Assembly: GCA_002842855.1 (NCBI GenBank)
Contig: PHEE01000020.1
Location: 1 to 49,038 of the forward strand
DNA from: Alphaproteobacteria bacterium HGW-Alphaproteobacteria-4
GTDB taxonomy: Bacteria; Pseudomonadota; Alphaproteobacteria; Rhodobacterales; Rhodobacteraceae
Direction of reading: 5' to 3'
Length of the DNA stretch: 49,038 nucleotides
Made by a program: the position numbers and the translations under genes. Positions 26,797-36,290 of this stretch are shown here, one piece after another. Numbering within the stretch: position 1 is the stretch's first letter; every line of letters starts with the position of its first letter. The notes under the pieces were generated by a model. The model made no database searches and was not told the DNA's origin. It saw nothing but the letters and a program-made list of their open reading frames with translations.

Positions 26797-28323
26797 ATGA
26801 ATACCCCTGCCCTGCCCCCCTTCCTCACCGCGACCGGCGCCACTCTCGCGGCAACCGAACAGCAATCCGCGCCGCAGTTGCGCCCGGTGTCGGCGGGCGC
26901 AGACCCCGCGAAAGCGACCGGTTCCGACCGCCGCCGCCGCCGCATCAACACCGTGCTTGCCGTTGGGCTGGTGGCGCTCGTGCTGCTCGCGCCGCTGCCG
27001 GTCGGGTCGAACCGGGGCGCGGCATGGATGCTCTGGGCAATGGTCCTGGGCCTCGGCGCGGCGCTCTACTTCGGGGCTATCGCAATGCTGCCGGTCATGC
27101 GCAGCTTCCGCGCGGCGGCGGTGCGGCCATGGCTCTGGCTCGTCGCTGCGGCGCTGCTGTTTGCGCTCGTGCAAACGCTGCCCGTCGCCCGCCTGCTGCC
27201 GGGCTGGCTGAGCGCGCTTCCCGCAACCGGCGCGCCCAGGCCCGCCAGCCTCAGCCTTGCCCCCGGTGCCAGCTACCTTGCGGCGCTGCGCGGAGCGACC
27301 ATGCTGGTGTTCTTCGTGCTGATGCTCGAAGCGTCGGCGCGGCTTGGCCGGGCGCTTGCCATCGGCTGGGCGCTGTTTTTCGGCGTCGCCTTCTATGCGT
27401 TCTGGGGCCTGATGTCGCTTCGCTTTTTCGGCAACAGCTTCTTTTGGGGCGAAAAGCTGAACTACCTTACCGCCGCAACCGGCCCGTTCATCAACCGCAA
27501 CTCGTTTGCGACGTTCCTGGGCATGGGCGCCGTGCTGGGGCTTGCGCTCATACTCGAGCGCGCCCGCCTGCCGCGTATGCGCCACCCGGCGGGCAACCGG
27601 CTGACCAGCGCCGAAAACCTGACGTCGATGTTGCTTTGGGTGCTTTGGCTGATTGTCATTCTGGCGCTTCTGGCAACCGAATCGCGGATGGGTTTTGCCG
27701 CCACCATGCTCGGCCTGGTGCTGGTCTGGGTCGCGCTGCCGCGCGGGTCTTCGGCGGGCAAAAACGGCACGGCGCTGCGCTGGCTTGGCGGCCTTGCGGC
27801 GCTGGCGGGGTTCGGGGCCGTGCTGCTGGTGCAAGGCAGCGGGGTGGTTGAACGGTCGCTGCTGATCGAGGCCAACTCCGCTTCGCGGCTCGACCTTTAC
27901 GCGCAGGTGCTCGAGATGATCGCGGCGCGTCCGCTTACCGGTTACGGACTCGACGCCTTTCAGCCAGCCTACGAGCTTTTTCATCACGCGCCGGTTTCCG
28001 CCGCCGTGATCTGGGACAAGACCCATTCAACCTATCTGGCGCTCTGGGTCGAATTGGGCGTGGTGTTCGGCACCCTGCCGATGGTCGCCGCGGCGGGCCT
28101 TGCAACCCGGCTCGTCACTGTGCTTCGGCGCAGGCGCCATGACGTGGCGCTGGTGCTTGCGGCATTGGCGGCGCTGCTGGTATCGGGCGTGCACTCGCTG
28201 GTCGACTTCAGCCTTGAGATGCAGGCCAACCAGTTTTTGTTGCTCGCAATTCTTGCGCTTGGCGTGGCGCGCCGCACCATTCCCGCAGTTTCGACCGAGG
28301 CCACTGCGGACACCGCGCAATGA
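26797..28323 (+). CDS. O-antigen ligase/polymerase-like membrane protein
   Basis: The product is 508 residues. After a cytoplasmic N-terminal stretch of about 50 residues there are 10 or more transmembrane segments. The large loop and the block RLDLYAQVLEMIAARPLTGYGLDAFQPAYE correspond to the Wzy_C/O-antigen ligase family, where a Arg/Gly-rich periplasmic loop takes part in glycan transfer. In this setting, with a tyrosine autokinase downstream, it is more likely the polymerase of an exopolysaccharide than an LPS ligase. It overlaps the downstream phosphatase gene by ATGA, indicating translational coupling. Confidence 0.82.
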   Translation: MNTPALPPFLTATGATLAATEQQSAPQLRPVSAGADPAKATGSDRRRRRINTVLAVGLVALVLLAPLPVGSNRGAAWMLWAMVLGLGAALYFGAIAMLPVMRSFRAAAVRPWLWLVAAALLFALVQTLPVARLLPGWLSALPATGAPRPASLSLAPGASYLAALRGATMLVFFVLMLEASARLGRALAIGWALFFGVAFYAFWGLMSLRFFGNSFFWGEKLNYLTAATGPFINRNSFATFLGMGAVLGLALILERARLPRMRHPAGNRLTSAENLTSMLLWVLWLIVILALLATESRMGFAATMLGLVLVWVALPRGSSAGKNGTALRWLGGLAALAGFGAVLLVQGSGVVERSLLIEANSASRLDLYAQVLEMIAARPLTGYGLDAFQPAYELFHHAPVSAAVIWDKTHSTYLALWVELGVVFGTLPMVAAAGLATRLVTVLRRRRHDVALVLAALAALLVSGVHSLVDFSLEMQANQFLLLAILALGVARRTIPAVSTEATADTAQ

Positions 28324-29126
28324 GAGCGTTGCTGCGCAGGCTTGTCGCGCGTCGCGGGCCGCAGGCCCTGGCCGCCAAACCCGCCGTCGCTGGCATGATG
28401 CTCGATCCGCCGCTTCCCACGATCTATGCGGTGGGCGATGTGCACGGGCGCCTCGACCTCTTTCGCGCCATGGAAGCGCAAATTGCCGCCGATGCCGCGC
28501 CCGGCGCCAAGCTGATCGTGCTGCTCGGCGACATTATCGACCGCGGCCCCGACAGTGCGGGCATGATCGACCATCTGCTGGCGCCCGCCCCCGCAGGCAC
28601 CACCCGGCTTTGCCTGCTTGGCAACCACGAAGACATGGCCTTGCAGTTTCTGCGCGACCCCGACCCGCGGGCCGACTGGCTTGTGCATGGCGGCGCCGAA
28701 ATGCTCGCTTCCTACGGTATCGCGCGCGATATCGCGGCCCTGCACGCCCTTTCGCGCAGGGCGCTGGCTATGCGCATTGCGGCGCACATCCCGCAAGACC
28801 ACCTCGATTTTCTTGCCGCCCTGCCGCTCTATCTTCACGCCGGGCCGCATTACCTGTGCCACGCCGGGGTTGACCCCGCGCAGCCGCTTGACCAGCAAAA
28901 CCGCCGCACGCTGCTATGGTCGCGGCGGTTCGCCGATCCCGAATCGCCGCCGCCGCGCGGCCTCGCGCCGGGCGGGCTGGTGGTGCAGGGTCACATGCCG
29001 ATCGAGGCCCCCGCCCTCCGCGACTGGCGCATCAACGTTGACACCGGCGCCTACATGACCGGGCGGCTCAGCGCGGTGCGGCTTGTGCAAGGGCTGGCGC
29101 CGGTGTTCCTTTCAGAGGGCGGCTGA
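28320..29126 (+). CDS. PPP-family metallophosphoesterase
   Basis: The product is 268 residues. The three PPP-family metal motifs are clear: GDVHGR (about residue 39), GDIIDRG (about 71) and GNHED (about 101), followed by HAGV and GHMPI with further metal-binding histidines. These are serine/threonine phosphatase-type hydrolases; bacterial members also split diadenosine polyphosphates or act on tyrosine phosphate. The gene begins inside the stop codon of the polymerase gene and precedes the tyrosine autokinase, so it is a candidate counter-phosphatase in the exopolysaccharide locus, in place of the usual low-molecular-weight Tyr phosphatase. That role is inferred from position. Confidence 0.88.
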   Translation: MRALLRRLVARRGPQALAAKPAVAGMMLDPPLPTIYAVGDVHGRLDLFRAMEAQIAADAAPGAKLIVLLGDIIDRGPDSAGMIDHLLAPAPAGTTRLCLLGNHEDMALQFLRDPDPRADWLVHGGAEMLASYGIARDIAALHALSRRALAMRIAAHIPQDHLDFLAALPLYLHAGPHYLCHAGVDPAQPLDQQNRRTLLWSRRFADPESPPPRGLAPGGLVVQGHMPIEAPALRDWRINVDTGAYMTGRLSAVRLVQGLAPVFLSEGG

Positions 29127-29253
29127 GGTGCGCTCGACCGCGCGCACGCAGAAAAGAGTCTGGAAATGGCACCCGGTCGCTGCTAGGGCTGCCAATAGTG
29201 CCCGGCCCCTTTGCGGTGCACCGACCCATTGAAGAAAGCGTAGTTGAGCAGAC

Positions 29254-31422
29254 ATGACACCGCAAAATCAGGAACTCGAACAGGAAATCGACGTCAAGGC
29301 CATCGTCGCGCTGTTGCGGCGCCAGGCCTGGCTGATCGGGTTGAGCGCCTTGCTGGTGCTGGCAATCGCCGCCGCATATCTGGTCACCGCGCGGCCGATC
29401 TATACCGCGACAGCGCTGGTTCTGGTCGATCCCAACAGCAAGTCACTGGTCTATTCCGACAGCGCCAACATCTCGGGTGCCAGCGAGAATGCGCGCGTTG
29501 ACAGCGAGGTAGAAATCCTGCGCACGCCCAGTGTCGCGCTGGCGGTGGTGCGCGATGAGAACCTCATCGCCGACCCCGAATTCGGGCCCAGCCTCAGCCT
29601 TGGCGACAAGGTCAGGCAGGCGCTTGGCTTTGTGCCCCGGCAAGACGCCGATGGCGATACGCTGGTCAAATCGGTGCTGGTAGGCTTCATGAATTCGGTC
29701 GAGGTTCGCCGCCGTGGCATCACCTATCTGATCGGTGTCTCGGTACGCTCCGAAAGCCCCGACCGAGCCGCGAAACTGGCCAACGCGCTGACCCAAGCCT
29801 ATATTGCCGCACAGGTCGAAAGCAAGATCTCCGCGTCGCTTACCGCCCGCGACAAGCTGCAAGGGCAAATCGCCGCCGCGCAATCGACACTGTCGCAAAG
29901 CGAAGGCGCCATCGACGGATTCATCGACAAGAACCTTGCCCGGATCGAGGCCGAAAGCGGGCGCGCCGACATCGAGGCGCTGCGGGTTGCCCTGACCAAC
30001 GCCGACAGCAAGCGCCTTGCCGCCGAAGTGCGCGTGCAGGAGCTTCGCAGCCAGTTTCAGGCGCGCGACTGGGCTTCATTGACCGCTGGTCTGGGCGACA
30101 CCGCGCTGGCATCGCTGCAAACCCAGCGTGAAACGTTGCAGCGCCAGCTTGCCGGGGTGCCGATCGGCTCGGCCGACGATGTCAACCTGCGCGCGGCGCT
30201 GGAACAGCTTGATGCCCGCCAGCAAGAGCGGGTTGCGTCGGTCATCGCCAATGTCGAAGGCGAGGCGGGCGCGCTGGCGCAATCCACGCAGGATTTGCGC
30301 GGCCAGATCCGTGAAACGCTGCTCAGCGGCACCATCCCCTCGCAGATTCTGACCGAACTTTACGGGCTTCAGCAAGAGGCCACGATCGCGCGCAATCAAT
30401 ACAACCTGCTGTTGTCGCGCATGCGTGAGCTTGAAATTCAGGCGGCGGTGCAGATCGCCGACAGCCGGGTGGTTTCGCCCGCGTTGCCGCCCAATGCGCC
30501 AAGCTACCCCAACAAGCGCATGGTGCTGGCGCTGGCGCTTGTTGCCGGGTTGGGGCTGGGTATCGGACTGGCGTTCCTCAACGAATATTACATCGGCGGC
30601 ATCACCACCGAAAACCAGCTGCGCGATGTGTTGCATGCGCGCGTAGCCACCGCGATTCCGCTGATTCCGCTGAAACCGGAAACCCAGCGCAGCATCGCCG
30701 ATGCGGTCGTCACCGACCCGCTTTCGCCCTATTCCGAATCGATCCGAAGATTGCGCGCCACCATTGATCTGTCGGCCAGAGCCGAGCGCGTGGCGGGCGC
30801 CGAGGGTGAGGCAAAAGAGGGGCGGGTCATCGTGGTGACCTCGTCGATCCCCGCCGAGGGAAAAAGTACCACCGCATTGGCTCTGGCGCGGGCCTTTGCG
30901 CAGGCCAACCGACGGGTGCTGCTGATCGACGCCGACCTGCGCAAGCCAACCCTGCACAAACTGCTCGGTTTCCAGTCGGCACATGGCCTCGCCGACTGGC
31001 TGCAAGACCCGTCCGACGAAGCGCTTGGCCAGGAACTGATCGTGAAGGATTCGATTAGCACCGTGTCGCTGGCGCTTGGTGCGGGGCGCGCGCATGCCGA
31101 AACCGACCAGTTGCTTGGCGGCGGAGCCTTCGCCACGCTGATGCAGATGGCGCGCGGCGCCTTCGACATCACCATCATCGACACGCCGCCGCTGTTGCCG
31201 GTGGTCGATGCCCGCTATCTTGTTGGCTACGGCGATACGCTGGTAATGGTGGTCCGCTTCGGCGTCACCGGGCAAAGCGACGTGCGCAGCGCGATGGCCA
31301 TTCTCAACGATTCCAAGAACCCCGGCACCGAGGTGATCGCGGCGCTGAACCACCAGCCTGGCAGCGCCAAATCCTATCGCTATTCCGGATACTACACCGA
31401 TTACACCGACGACACCGCCTGA
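29254..31422 (+). CDS. Polysaccharide co-polymerase and tyrosine autokinase (BY-kinase)
   Basis: The product is 722 residues. The N-terminal Wzz part has a first membrane helix at about residues 28-48 (LIGLSALLVLAIAAAYLV), a long periplasmic coiled coil (about 160-400), and a second helix near 425. The C-terminal kinase domain has Walker A IPAEGKSTTAL (about 530), Walker A-prime VLLIDADLRKP and Walker B ITIIDTPPLLP. The tail carries a tyrosine cluster (YRYSGYYTDYTDD) for autophosphorylation. It controls chain length and export of an exopolysaccharide together with the preceding polymerase. A separate outer membrane export (OPX) gene and glycosyltransferases are absent from the window, so the locus is split or partial. 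Confidence 0.94.
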   Translation: MTPQNQELEQEIDVKAIVALLRRQAWLIGLSALLVLAIAAAYLVTARPIYTATALVLVDPNSKSLVYSDSANISGASENARVDSEVEILRTPSVALAVVRDENLIADPEFGPSLSLGDKVRQALGFVPRQDADGDTLVKSVLVGFMNSVEVRRRGITYLIGVSVRSESPDRAAKLANALTQAYIAAQVESKISASLTARDKLQGQIAAAQSTLSQSEGAIDGFIDKNLARIEAESGRADIEALRVALTNADSKRLAAEVRVQELRSQFQARDWASLTAGLGDTALASLQTQRETLQRQLAGVPIGSADDVNLRAALEQLDARQQERVASVIANVEGEAGALAQSTQDLRGQIRETLLSGTIPSQILTELYGLQQEATIARNQYNLLLSRMRELEIQAAVQIADSRVVSPALPPNAPSYPNKRMVLALALVAGLGLGIGLAFLNEYYIGGITTENQLRDVLHARVATAIPLIPLKPETQRSIADAVVTDPLSPYSESIRRLRATIDLSARAERVAGAEGEAKEGRVIVVTSSIPAEGKSTTALALARAFAQANRRVLLIDADLRKPTLHKLLGFQSAHGLADWLQDPSDEALGQELIVKDSISTVSLALGAGRAHAETDQLLGGGAFATLMQMARGAFDITIIDTPPLLPVVDARYLVGYGDTLVMVVRFGVTGQSDVRSAMAILNDSKNPGTEVIAALNHQPGSAKSYRYSGYYTDYTDDTA

Positions 31423-31524
31423 CCAGACCAAAGTCAGGCCGCGCAAGCGAAGAGGGTGAAAAACGGCTAGAGCGTTAACATAAACGCGTATTTTCAATGC
31501 GTTAGAAACATGCCCCAGTGGGCG

Positions 31525-32622
31525 TCAGGCATTGAACAGAAAATGCAGCACGTCGCCATCCTGCACCACATAGGTCTTGCCCTCGATCCGGAACCGCCCC
31601 GCTTCCTTCGCGCCCGCTTCGCCGTTGCCTGCTATATAGTCGTCATAGGCGATCGTTTCAGCCCGGATGAAACCGCGTTCAAAATCGCCGTGGATCACCC
31701 CGGCTGCCTGCGGCGCGGGTGTGCCCTTGGAAATCGTCCAGGCGCGGGCTTCCTTGGGGCCGACGGTGAAATAGGTTTGCAGGCCCAGCAGGTCGTGCCC
31801 GGCCCTGATCAGCCGGTCGAGCCCGGCCTCGTGCAGCCCCATCGCTTCGAGAAACTCGGTCGCCTCAGCGGAGGGTAGCTGCGCGATCTCTTCCTCGATC
31901 CGGGCCGAGATCACCACCGAAGCCGCCCCTTCCCGCGCTGCCATTTCGGCCACCCGGTCCGAGAACGCGTTGCCAGACGCGGCCGCGGACTCGTCGACGT
32001 TGCAGACATACAGCACCGGCTTCGCGGTCAGCAGTTGCAGCAGGCTCCAGGCGCGGCGGTCCTCGTCGGCCACCTTGACTGTGCGCGCCGGGCGCCCCGC
32101 CTCGAGCGCCACCATCGCGGCCTTCAGCAGCCGCTCCTGATCGGCCGCTTCCTTGTCGCCGCCCTTGATCTTGCGCTGCAACCCTGCCAGCCGCCGCTCG
32201 ATCGATTCCATGTCGGCAATCATCAGCTCGGTTTCGATCGTCTCGGCATCGGCCACCGGGTCGATCCGGCCCTCGACATGGGTCACATCGGCATCTTCAT
32301 AGCAGCGCAGAACGTGCGCCACCGCATCGACCTCGCGGATCGTCGCCAGAAACTGGTTGCCCAGCCCCTCGCCTTTGGAGGCACCTTTCACGAGGCCCGC
32401 GATGTCGACAAACGTCATCCGGGTCGGAATGATCTGCTTTGATCCCGCAATTTCCGCCAGCTTTTCAAGCCGCGGGTCCGGCACTGCTACCTCACCCACG
32501 TTCGGCTCGATCGTGCAAAAGGGAAAGTTTGCGGCCTGCGCCGCGGCGGTGCGGGTCAGCGCATTGAAAAGCGTCGATTTGCCAACGTTCGGCAGCCCGA
32601 CGATACCCATCTTGAAACCCAT
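31525..32622 (-). CDS. ychF: Ribosome-binding ATPase YchF
   Basis: The product is 365 residues, close to the 363 of E. coli YchF. The start at 32622 gives the conserved [23 protein letters not shown], where GLPNVGKST is the P loop. [20 protein letters not shown] is the G3 region, and a long coiled-coil insertion and the C-terminal TGS domain ([15 protein letters not shown] ... [14 protein letters not shown]) follow. YchF binds the ribosome and hydrolyses ATP in preference to GTP, and takes part in stress and translation control. It is convergent with the BY-kinase gene. Upstream, a spurious long extension overlaps the VOC gene on the other strand and was not used. Confidence 0.97.
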   Translation of the reverse strand: MGFKMGIVGLPNVGKSTLFNALTRTAAAQAANFPFCTIEPNVGEVAVPDPRLEKLAEIAGSKQIIPTRMTFVDIAGLVKGASKGEGLGNQFLATIREVDAVAHVLRCYEDADVTHVEGRIDPVADAETIETELMIADMESIERRLAGLQRKIKGGDKEAADQERLLKAAMVALEAGRPARTVKVADEDRRAWSLLQLLTAKPVLYVCNVDESAAASGNAFSDRVAEMAAREGAASVVISARIEEEIAQLPSAEATEFLEAMGLHEAGLDRLIRAGHDLLGLQTYFTVGPKEARAWTISKGTPAPQAAGVIHGDFERGFIRAETIAYDDYIAGNGEAGAKEAGRFRIEGKTYVVQDGDVLHFLFNA

Positions 32623-32739
32623 GCGCGCGAACTCCCCTGAACGGTTCGGCGCTACATAGGCGGGGGGGCGCCGCAAGGCAAGGCAAGGCTTTGCCTGGCC
32701 CGTGCGGCGTGGCATGCTGGGTGCAGAAGGGACCAACTC

Positions 32740-33141
32740 ATGCCGTTCATGCCGTATATCCACTTTGAGGGAACCTGCGCCGAAGCGATGACGTTTTACG
32801 CCAACCTGTTCGGCGCCACCGACCTGCAAATGATGCGCTACAACGAAGCGCCGGGCGGGCAGGCGCTGCCTTCGGACCGCATCATGCACGCGCAGTTTTC
32901 GGCCCAGGGCGGGGTGCTGATGGCCTCGGACTTTCCGCCCGGTTCGGGCGACGCGCAGGCGGGCATGAGCGTGATGACCACCCCCGCCACGTTTGACGAG
33001 GGCCGCCGCATCCACGACGCGCTGGCAAAAGACGGTGCCGAGATCGTGCCCTTTGGCCCCAGCTTCTTTTCGCCCGGTTTTGGCATGGTCAAAGACCGGT
33101 TTGGCACGCATTGGATTATCGGCGTGGCCGCGCCCGCCTGA
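32740..33141 (+). CDS. VOC family protein (PhnB/glyoxalase-like)
   Basis: The product is 133 residues. YIHFEGTCAEAMTFYANLFGA at the start and FWxx-like C-terminal MVKDRFGTHWIIG are typical of the PhnB/3-demethylubiquinone-like branch of the vicinal oxygen chelate superfamily. It is a small cytoplasmic protein; most such members have no assigned substrate. It lies 118 bp after the start of the divergent ychF gene and 62 bp before trpA. Confidence 0.85.
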   Translation: MPFMPYIHFEGTCAEAMTFYANLFGATDLQMMRYNEAPGGQALPSDRIMHAQFSAQGGVLMASDFPPGSGDAQAGMSVMTTPATFDEGRRIHDALAKDGAEIVPFGPSFFSPGFGMVKDRFGTHWIIGVAAPA

Positions 33142-33203
33142 GGCATTGATTTTCTCCGCCCCATATCGCAAACCCGGCGGGCAACAGCCAGACGGGGCCC
33201 GAC

Positions 33204-33995
33204 ATGACCAGAATCGACGCCACCTTCGCCCGCCTCCGCGGCCAGAACCGCAAGGCTTTCGTGGCCTATATCATGGCGGGCGACCCTGATGTGGCGGGCT
33301 CGCTGGCGGTGATGCGGGGGATGCCTGCGGCGGGGGTGGATATCATCGAACTGGGAATGCCCTTTACCGACCCGATGGCCGACGGCCCGACGATTCAGGC
33401 GGCGGGTCAGCGGTCGCTCGCGGGCGGGCACAAGATGGACATGACCTTGCAGATGGTGCGCGACTTTCGCGCGGACGACGCCGAAACCCCGATCGTGCTG
33501 ATGGGCTATTACAACCCGATCTACGCGCGCGGCGTGCCCCGGTTTTTGGAGCAGGCCGCCGCCGCCGGCGTCGATGGCCTGATCGTGGTCGATCTGCCGC
33601 CCGAAGAAGACGCCGAACTGTGCCTGCCCGCGCAGGAAGCGGGCCTCAACTTCATCCGGCTCGCCACCCCCACCACCGATGCGAAACGGCTGCCGAAGGT
33701 GCTGCAAAATACCTCGGGGTTCGTCTATTACGTCTCGGTCACCGGCATCACCGGGGCCGCCGCCGCGCAGGCAGCCGATGTGGGGCCGGAGGTGGCGCGG
33801 ATCAAGGCCTCGACCGATCTGCCGGTAATCGTTGGCTTCGGGATCACCACCCCCGAGGCGGCACAGACGATCGCCGGGGTGGCCGATGGCTGCGTCGTCG
33901 GCTCGGCCATTGTCAAACTGATTGGCGAAGGCAGGAGCCCGGCTGAAGTGCTGGCGGTGATCAAGCGGCTGGCGGCGGGCGCGCACCGGGCCTGA
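33204..33995 (+). CDS. trpA: Tryptophan synthase alpha chain
   Basis: The product is 263 residues. [22 protein letters not shown] contains the catalytic Glu and Asp of TrpA, and [14 protein letters not shown] and [11 protein letters not shown] are the phosphate-binding loops of the TIM barrel. It splits indole-3-glycerol phosphate to indole and glyceraldehyde-3-phosphate for the beta chain. The trpB gene is not adjacent, so trpA stands alone here, as in several Rhodobacterales. A ZIP transporter gene is convergent 207 bp downstream. Confidence 0.96.
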   Translation: MTRIDATFARLRGQNRKAFVAYIMAGDPDVAGSLAVMRGMPAAGVDIIELGMPFTDPMADGPTIQAAGQRSLAGGHKMDMTLQMVRDFRADDAETPIVLMGYYNPIYARGVPRFLEQAAAAGVDGLIVVDLPPEEDAELCLPAQEAGLNFIRLATPTTDAKRLPKVLQNTSGFVYYVSVTGITGAAAAQAADVGPEVARIKASTDLPVIVGFGITTPEAAQTIAGVADGCVVGSAIVKLIGEGRSPAEVLAVIKRLAAGAHRA

Positions 33996-34202
33996 GGTCG
34001 GGATAACACGCGTTTTAGACAGATTAACACATTGAATATGCACGAGATACACCATCGGCGTTAACCACTTCTTAACCGCCGCGCGAAACCCGGTGTGCCG
34101 TATCTGGCGCTTCTTCTTTTTTCAAAAACCCCCGGGCGGGGCGAGGCCGCATGGCCTGTGGGGGCAGCGCCCGCCTTTCGACACCCGCGCAGGCTTGCGC
34201 CT

Positions 34203-34976
34203 TCAGCCCAGCGTCACATCCAGCACCATCATCAGCACGAGGCCAAAGATCAGCCCGGCGGTCGAGCGGTTCTGGTGGCCGTTGCGGTGCGTTTCGGGCA
34301 GAATCTCGTGGCTGATGATATAGAGCATCGCCCCGGCCGCGAAGGTCAGGCCCCAAGGCAGAAGTGCGCCGGAAACCGAAACCGCCGCCGCGCCGATCAG
34401 CGCCCCCACCGGCTCGACCAGCCCGGTCGCCAGCGTCACGACAAAGGCGCGTTTGCGCGAATAGCCTTGGCCGATCAGCGCCACCGCCACCGCCAGCCCC
34501 TCGGGAATGTCCTGTAGCGAAATGCCGGTCATCACCGACAGGCCGTTGGCCATTTCGCCCGCACCGAAGGCGACGCCGATCGACAGGCCTTCGGGGAAGT
34601 TGTGGATGGTGATCGCCAACACAAAGAGCCAGATCCGTGCCAGCGCCTTGGGGTCGGCGCCCTCGCGCCCGGTGGCAAAGTGTTCGTGCGGCAGTGTGGC
34701 GTTCAACCACGCCACGAATGCAGCCCCAAGGCTGATCCCCGCCGCAGCGATCAACGCGGCCAGCACCAGCGAACCGTGCAGCAGTTCGGCCGCCGCGATT
34801 CCCGGCAGGATCAGCGAAAAATATGAGGCTGAAAGCATCACCCCGGCCGCAAACCCGAGCATGGTGTCGCCCGTGCGTTGCGACATCGAGCGGCCGATCA
34901 GCGCCGGTATCGCCCCTGCCGTGGTGGCGACCGCCGCGACCATGCCGCCTGCGAAACCTAAAAGGACGGGATCCAA
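34203..34976 (-). CDS. ZIP-family divalent metal transporter
   Basis: The product is 257 residues from a TTG at 34976, preferred because a perfect AGGAG lies 6-7 bases upstream and it gives a normal start just before the first helix (DPVLLGFAGGMVAAVAT). An ATG at 35021 would add 15 polar residues but lacks a ribosome site. About eight transmembrane helices are visible. The ZIP metal motifs HNFPEGLSIGVAFGAG and QDIPEGLAVAVALIG lie in helices 4 and 5. It imports or exports zinc or a related divalent cation across the inner membrane (GufA/ZupT branch). Start choice is the main uncertainty. Confidence 0.88.
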   Translation of the reverse strand: MDPVLLGFAGGMVAAVATTAGAIPALIGRSMSQRTGDTMLGFAAGVMLSASYFSLILPGIAAAELLHGSLVLAALIAAAGISLGAAFVAWLNATLPHEHFATGREGADPKALARIWLFVLAITIHNFPEGLSIGVAFGAGEMANGLSVMTGISLQDIPEGLAVAVALIGQGYSRKRAFVVTLATGLVEPVGALIGAAAVSVSGALLPWGLTFAAGAMLYIISHEILPETHRNGHQNRSTAGLIFGLVLMMVLDVTLG

Positions 34977-35074
34977 AAAACGCTCCTCATTTCTTAGTTC
35001 ACAAGGCGACACTTTATTCATAAGGCACCAAGAAACCGGCCAAGGCAAGAGGTCGCAAGGCCATTGCATAGGCG

Positions 35075-35111
35075 CTGCTGAATTGGTAATTGAAACTTAC
35101 CAATTCAGCAG
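35075..35111 (+). promoter_or_regulatory. Perfect 15-bp inverted repeat in the lldD leader
   Basis: CTGCTGAATTGGTAA (35075-35089) and TTACCAATTCAGCAG (35097-35111) are perfect complements separated by 7 bases, ending just before the AAAGGG ribosome site of the lactate dehydrogenase gene. The half-sites AATTGGT/ACCAATT match the core bound by GntR-family LldR/PdhR-type regulators, though at wider spacing. It may be an operator, or an RNA hairpin in the leader. Confidence 0.65.
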
Positions 35112-35123
35112 AAAGGGCGCGCC

Positions 35124-36287
35124 ATGCCGATCATCACCTGCATCGAAGACCTCAAGCGCCTGCACAAGCGCCGCGCACCGAGGATGTTCTACGATTACTG
35201 CGAAAGCGGCAGCTACACCGAGCAGACCTTCCGCGAAAACACCTCGGATTTCGCGCAGATCCGGCTTCGGCAAAAGGTGGCGGTCGATATGTCGAACCGC
35301 AGCCTTGCGGGCAGCATGATCGGCCAGCCGGTGACAATGCCGGTGGCGCTGGCCCCGGTCGGCTTCACCGGCATGCAAAGCGCGGACGGCGAGATCAAGG
35401 CGGCGCGGGCAGCTGAAGCCTTTGGCGTGCCCTTCACGCTTTCGACGATGTCGATCAACTCGGTCGAACAGGTGGCGGCGGCAACGCAAAAGCCGTTCTG
35501 GTTTCAGCTTTACGTGATGCGCGACGAAGATTTCGTCGATGGCATGATCGAGCGCGCCAAGACGGCGGGATGTTCGGCGCTGGTGCTGACGCTCGATCTG
35601 CAAATCCTCGGCCAGCGGCACAAGGATTTGAAGAACGGGCTTTCGGCACCACCCAAGCTGACGCTTTCCACCATGCTGAACCTTGCCACCAAGCTGCGGT
35701 GGGGGCTGGGTATGCTTGGCGCGCAAAGCCGCACCTTTGGCAATATCGTGGGCCATGCCAAGGGCGTGGAAAACATGGGGTCATTGAACGCCTGGACCAG
35801 CGAGCAGTTCGACCCGCGGCTCGATTGGTCAAAGATTGCCCGCATCCGCGACCAGTGGGGCGGCAAGATCATCCTGAAAGGCATTCTCGATGCCGACGAC
35901 GCCCGCATCGCCGCCGATTTCGGGGCTGACGCGATTGTGGTTTCCAACCATGGCGGGCGCCAGCTTGACGGCGCGCTGAGCGCCATTCGCAAGCTGCCCG
36001 AGATTGTGGCGGCGGTGGGCGACCGGATCGAGGTGCATATGGATAGCGGCATCCGATCGGGGCAGGACGTGCTCAAGGCATTGGCGCTGGGGGCCAAAGG
36101 CACCTATATCGGGCGCGCCTATTCCTATGGCCTCGGCGCGATGGGGCAGGCGGGCGTTACCAAGGCGCTAGAGGTGATCCGCAACGAGCTTGACGTATCA
36201 TTGGCGCTTTGCGGCGAGCGCGACGTGGCAGCGCTGCGACGCGAAAACCTGCTGGTGCCGAAGGGGTTTTTCGAAATCTACGAGTAG
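35124..36287 (+). CDS. lldD: FMN-dependent alpha-hydroxy acid dehydrogenase (L-lactate dehydrogenase type)
   Basis: The product is 387 residues. It opens with CIEDLKRLHKRRAPRMFYDYCESGSY, the N-terminal region of the LldD/glycolate oxidase family. ALAPVGFTGMQ, FQLYVMRDEDF and LVLTLDLQILGQRHKDLKNGL belong to the FMN barrel, and SNHGGRQLDGA carries the catalytic histidine and substrate-binding arginine. It oxidises L-lactate (or a related 2-hydroxy acid) at the membrane and delivers electrons to quinone or cytochrome. The leader holds a perfect inverted repeat that may be a GntR-type operator. Its end converges on ruvA, 3 bp away. Confidence 0.93.
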   Translation: MPIITCIEDLKRLHKRRAPRMFYDYCESGSYTEQTFRENTSDFAQIRLRQKVAVDMSNRSLAGSMIGQPVTMPVALAPVGFTGMQSADGEIKAARAAEAFGVPFTLSTMSINSVEQVAAATQKPFWFQLYVMRDEDFVDGMIERAKTAGCSALVLTLDLQILGQRHKDLKNGLSAPPKLTLSTMLNLATKLRWGLGMLGAQSRTFGNIVGHAKGVENMGSLNAWTSEQFDPRLDWSKIARIRDQWGGKIILKGILDADDARIAADFGADAIVVSNHGGRQLDGALSAIRKLPEIVAAVGDRIEVHMDSGIRSGQDVLKALALGAKGTYIGRAYSYGLGAMGQAGVTKALEVIRNELDVSLALCGERDVAALRRENLLVPKGFFEIYE

Positions 36288-36290
36288 CGC

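Noticed and set aside
34110..34200. A fourth copy of the palindromic repeat after trpA
   Set aside because: The region is GC-rich with short inverted stretches, but lacks the clear G-run/C-run hairpin and the GGTATTT tail.
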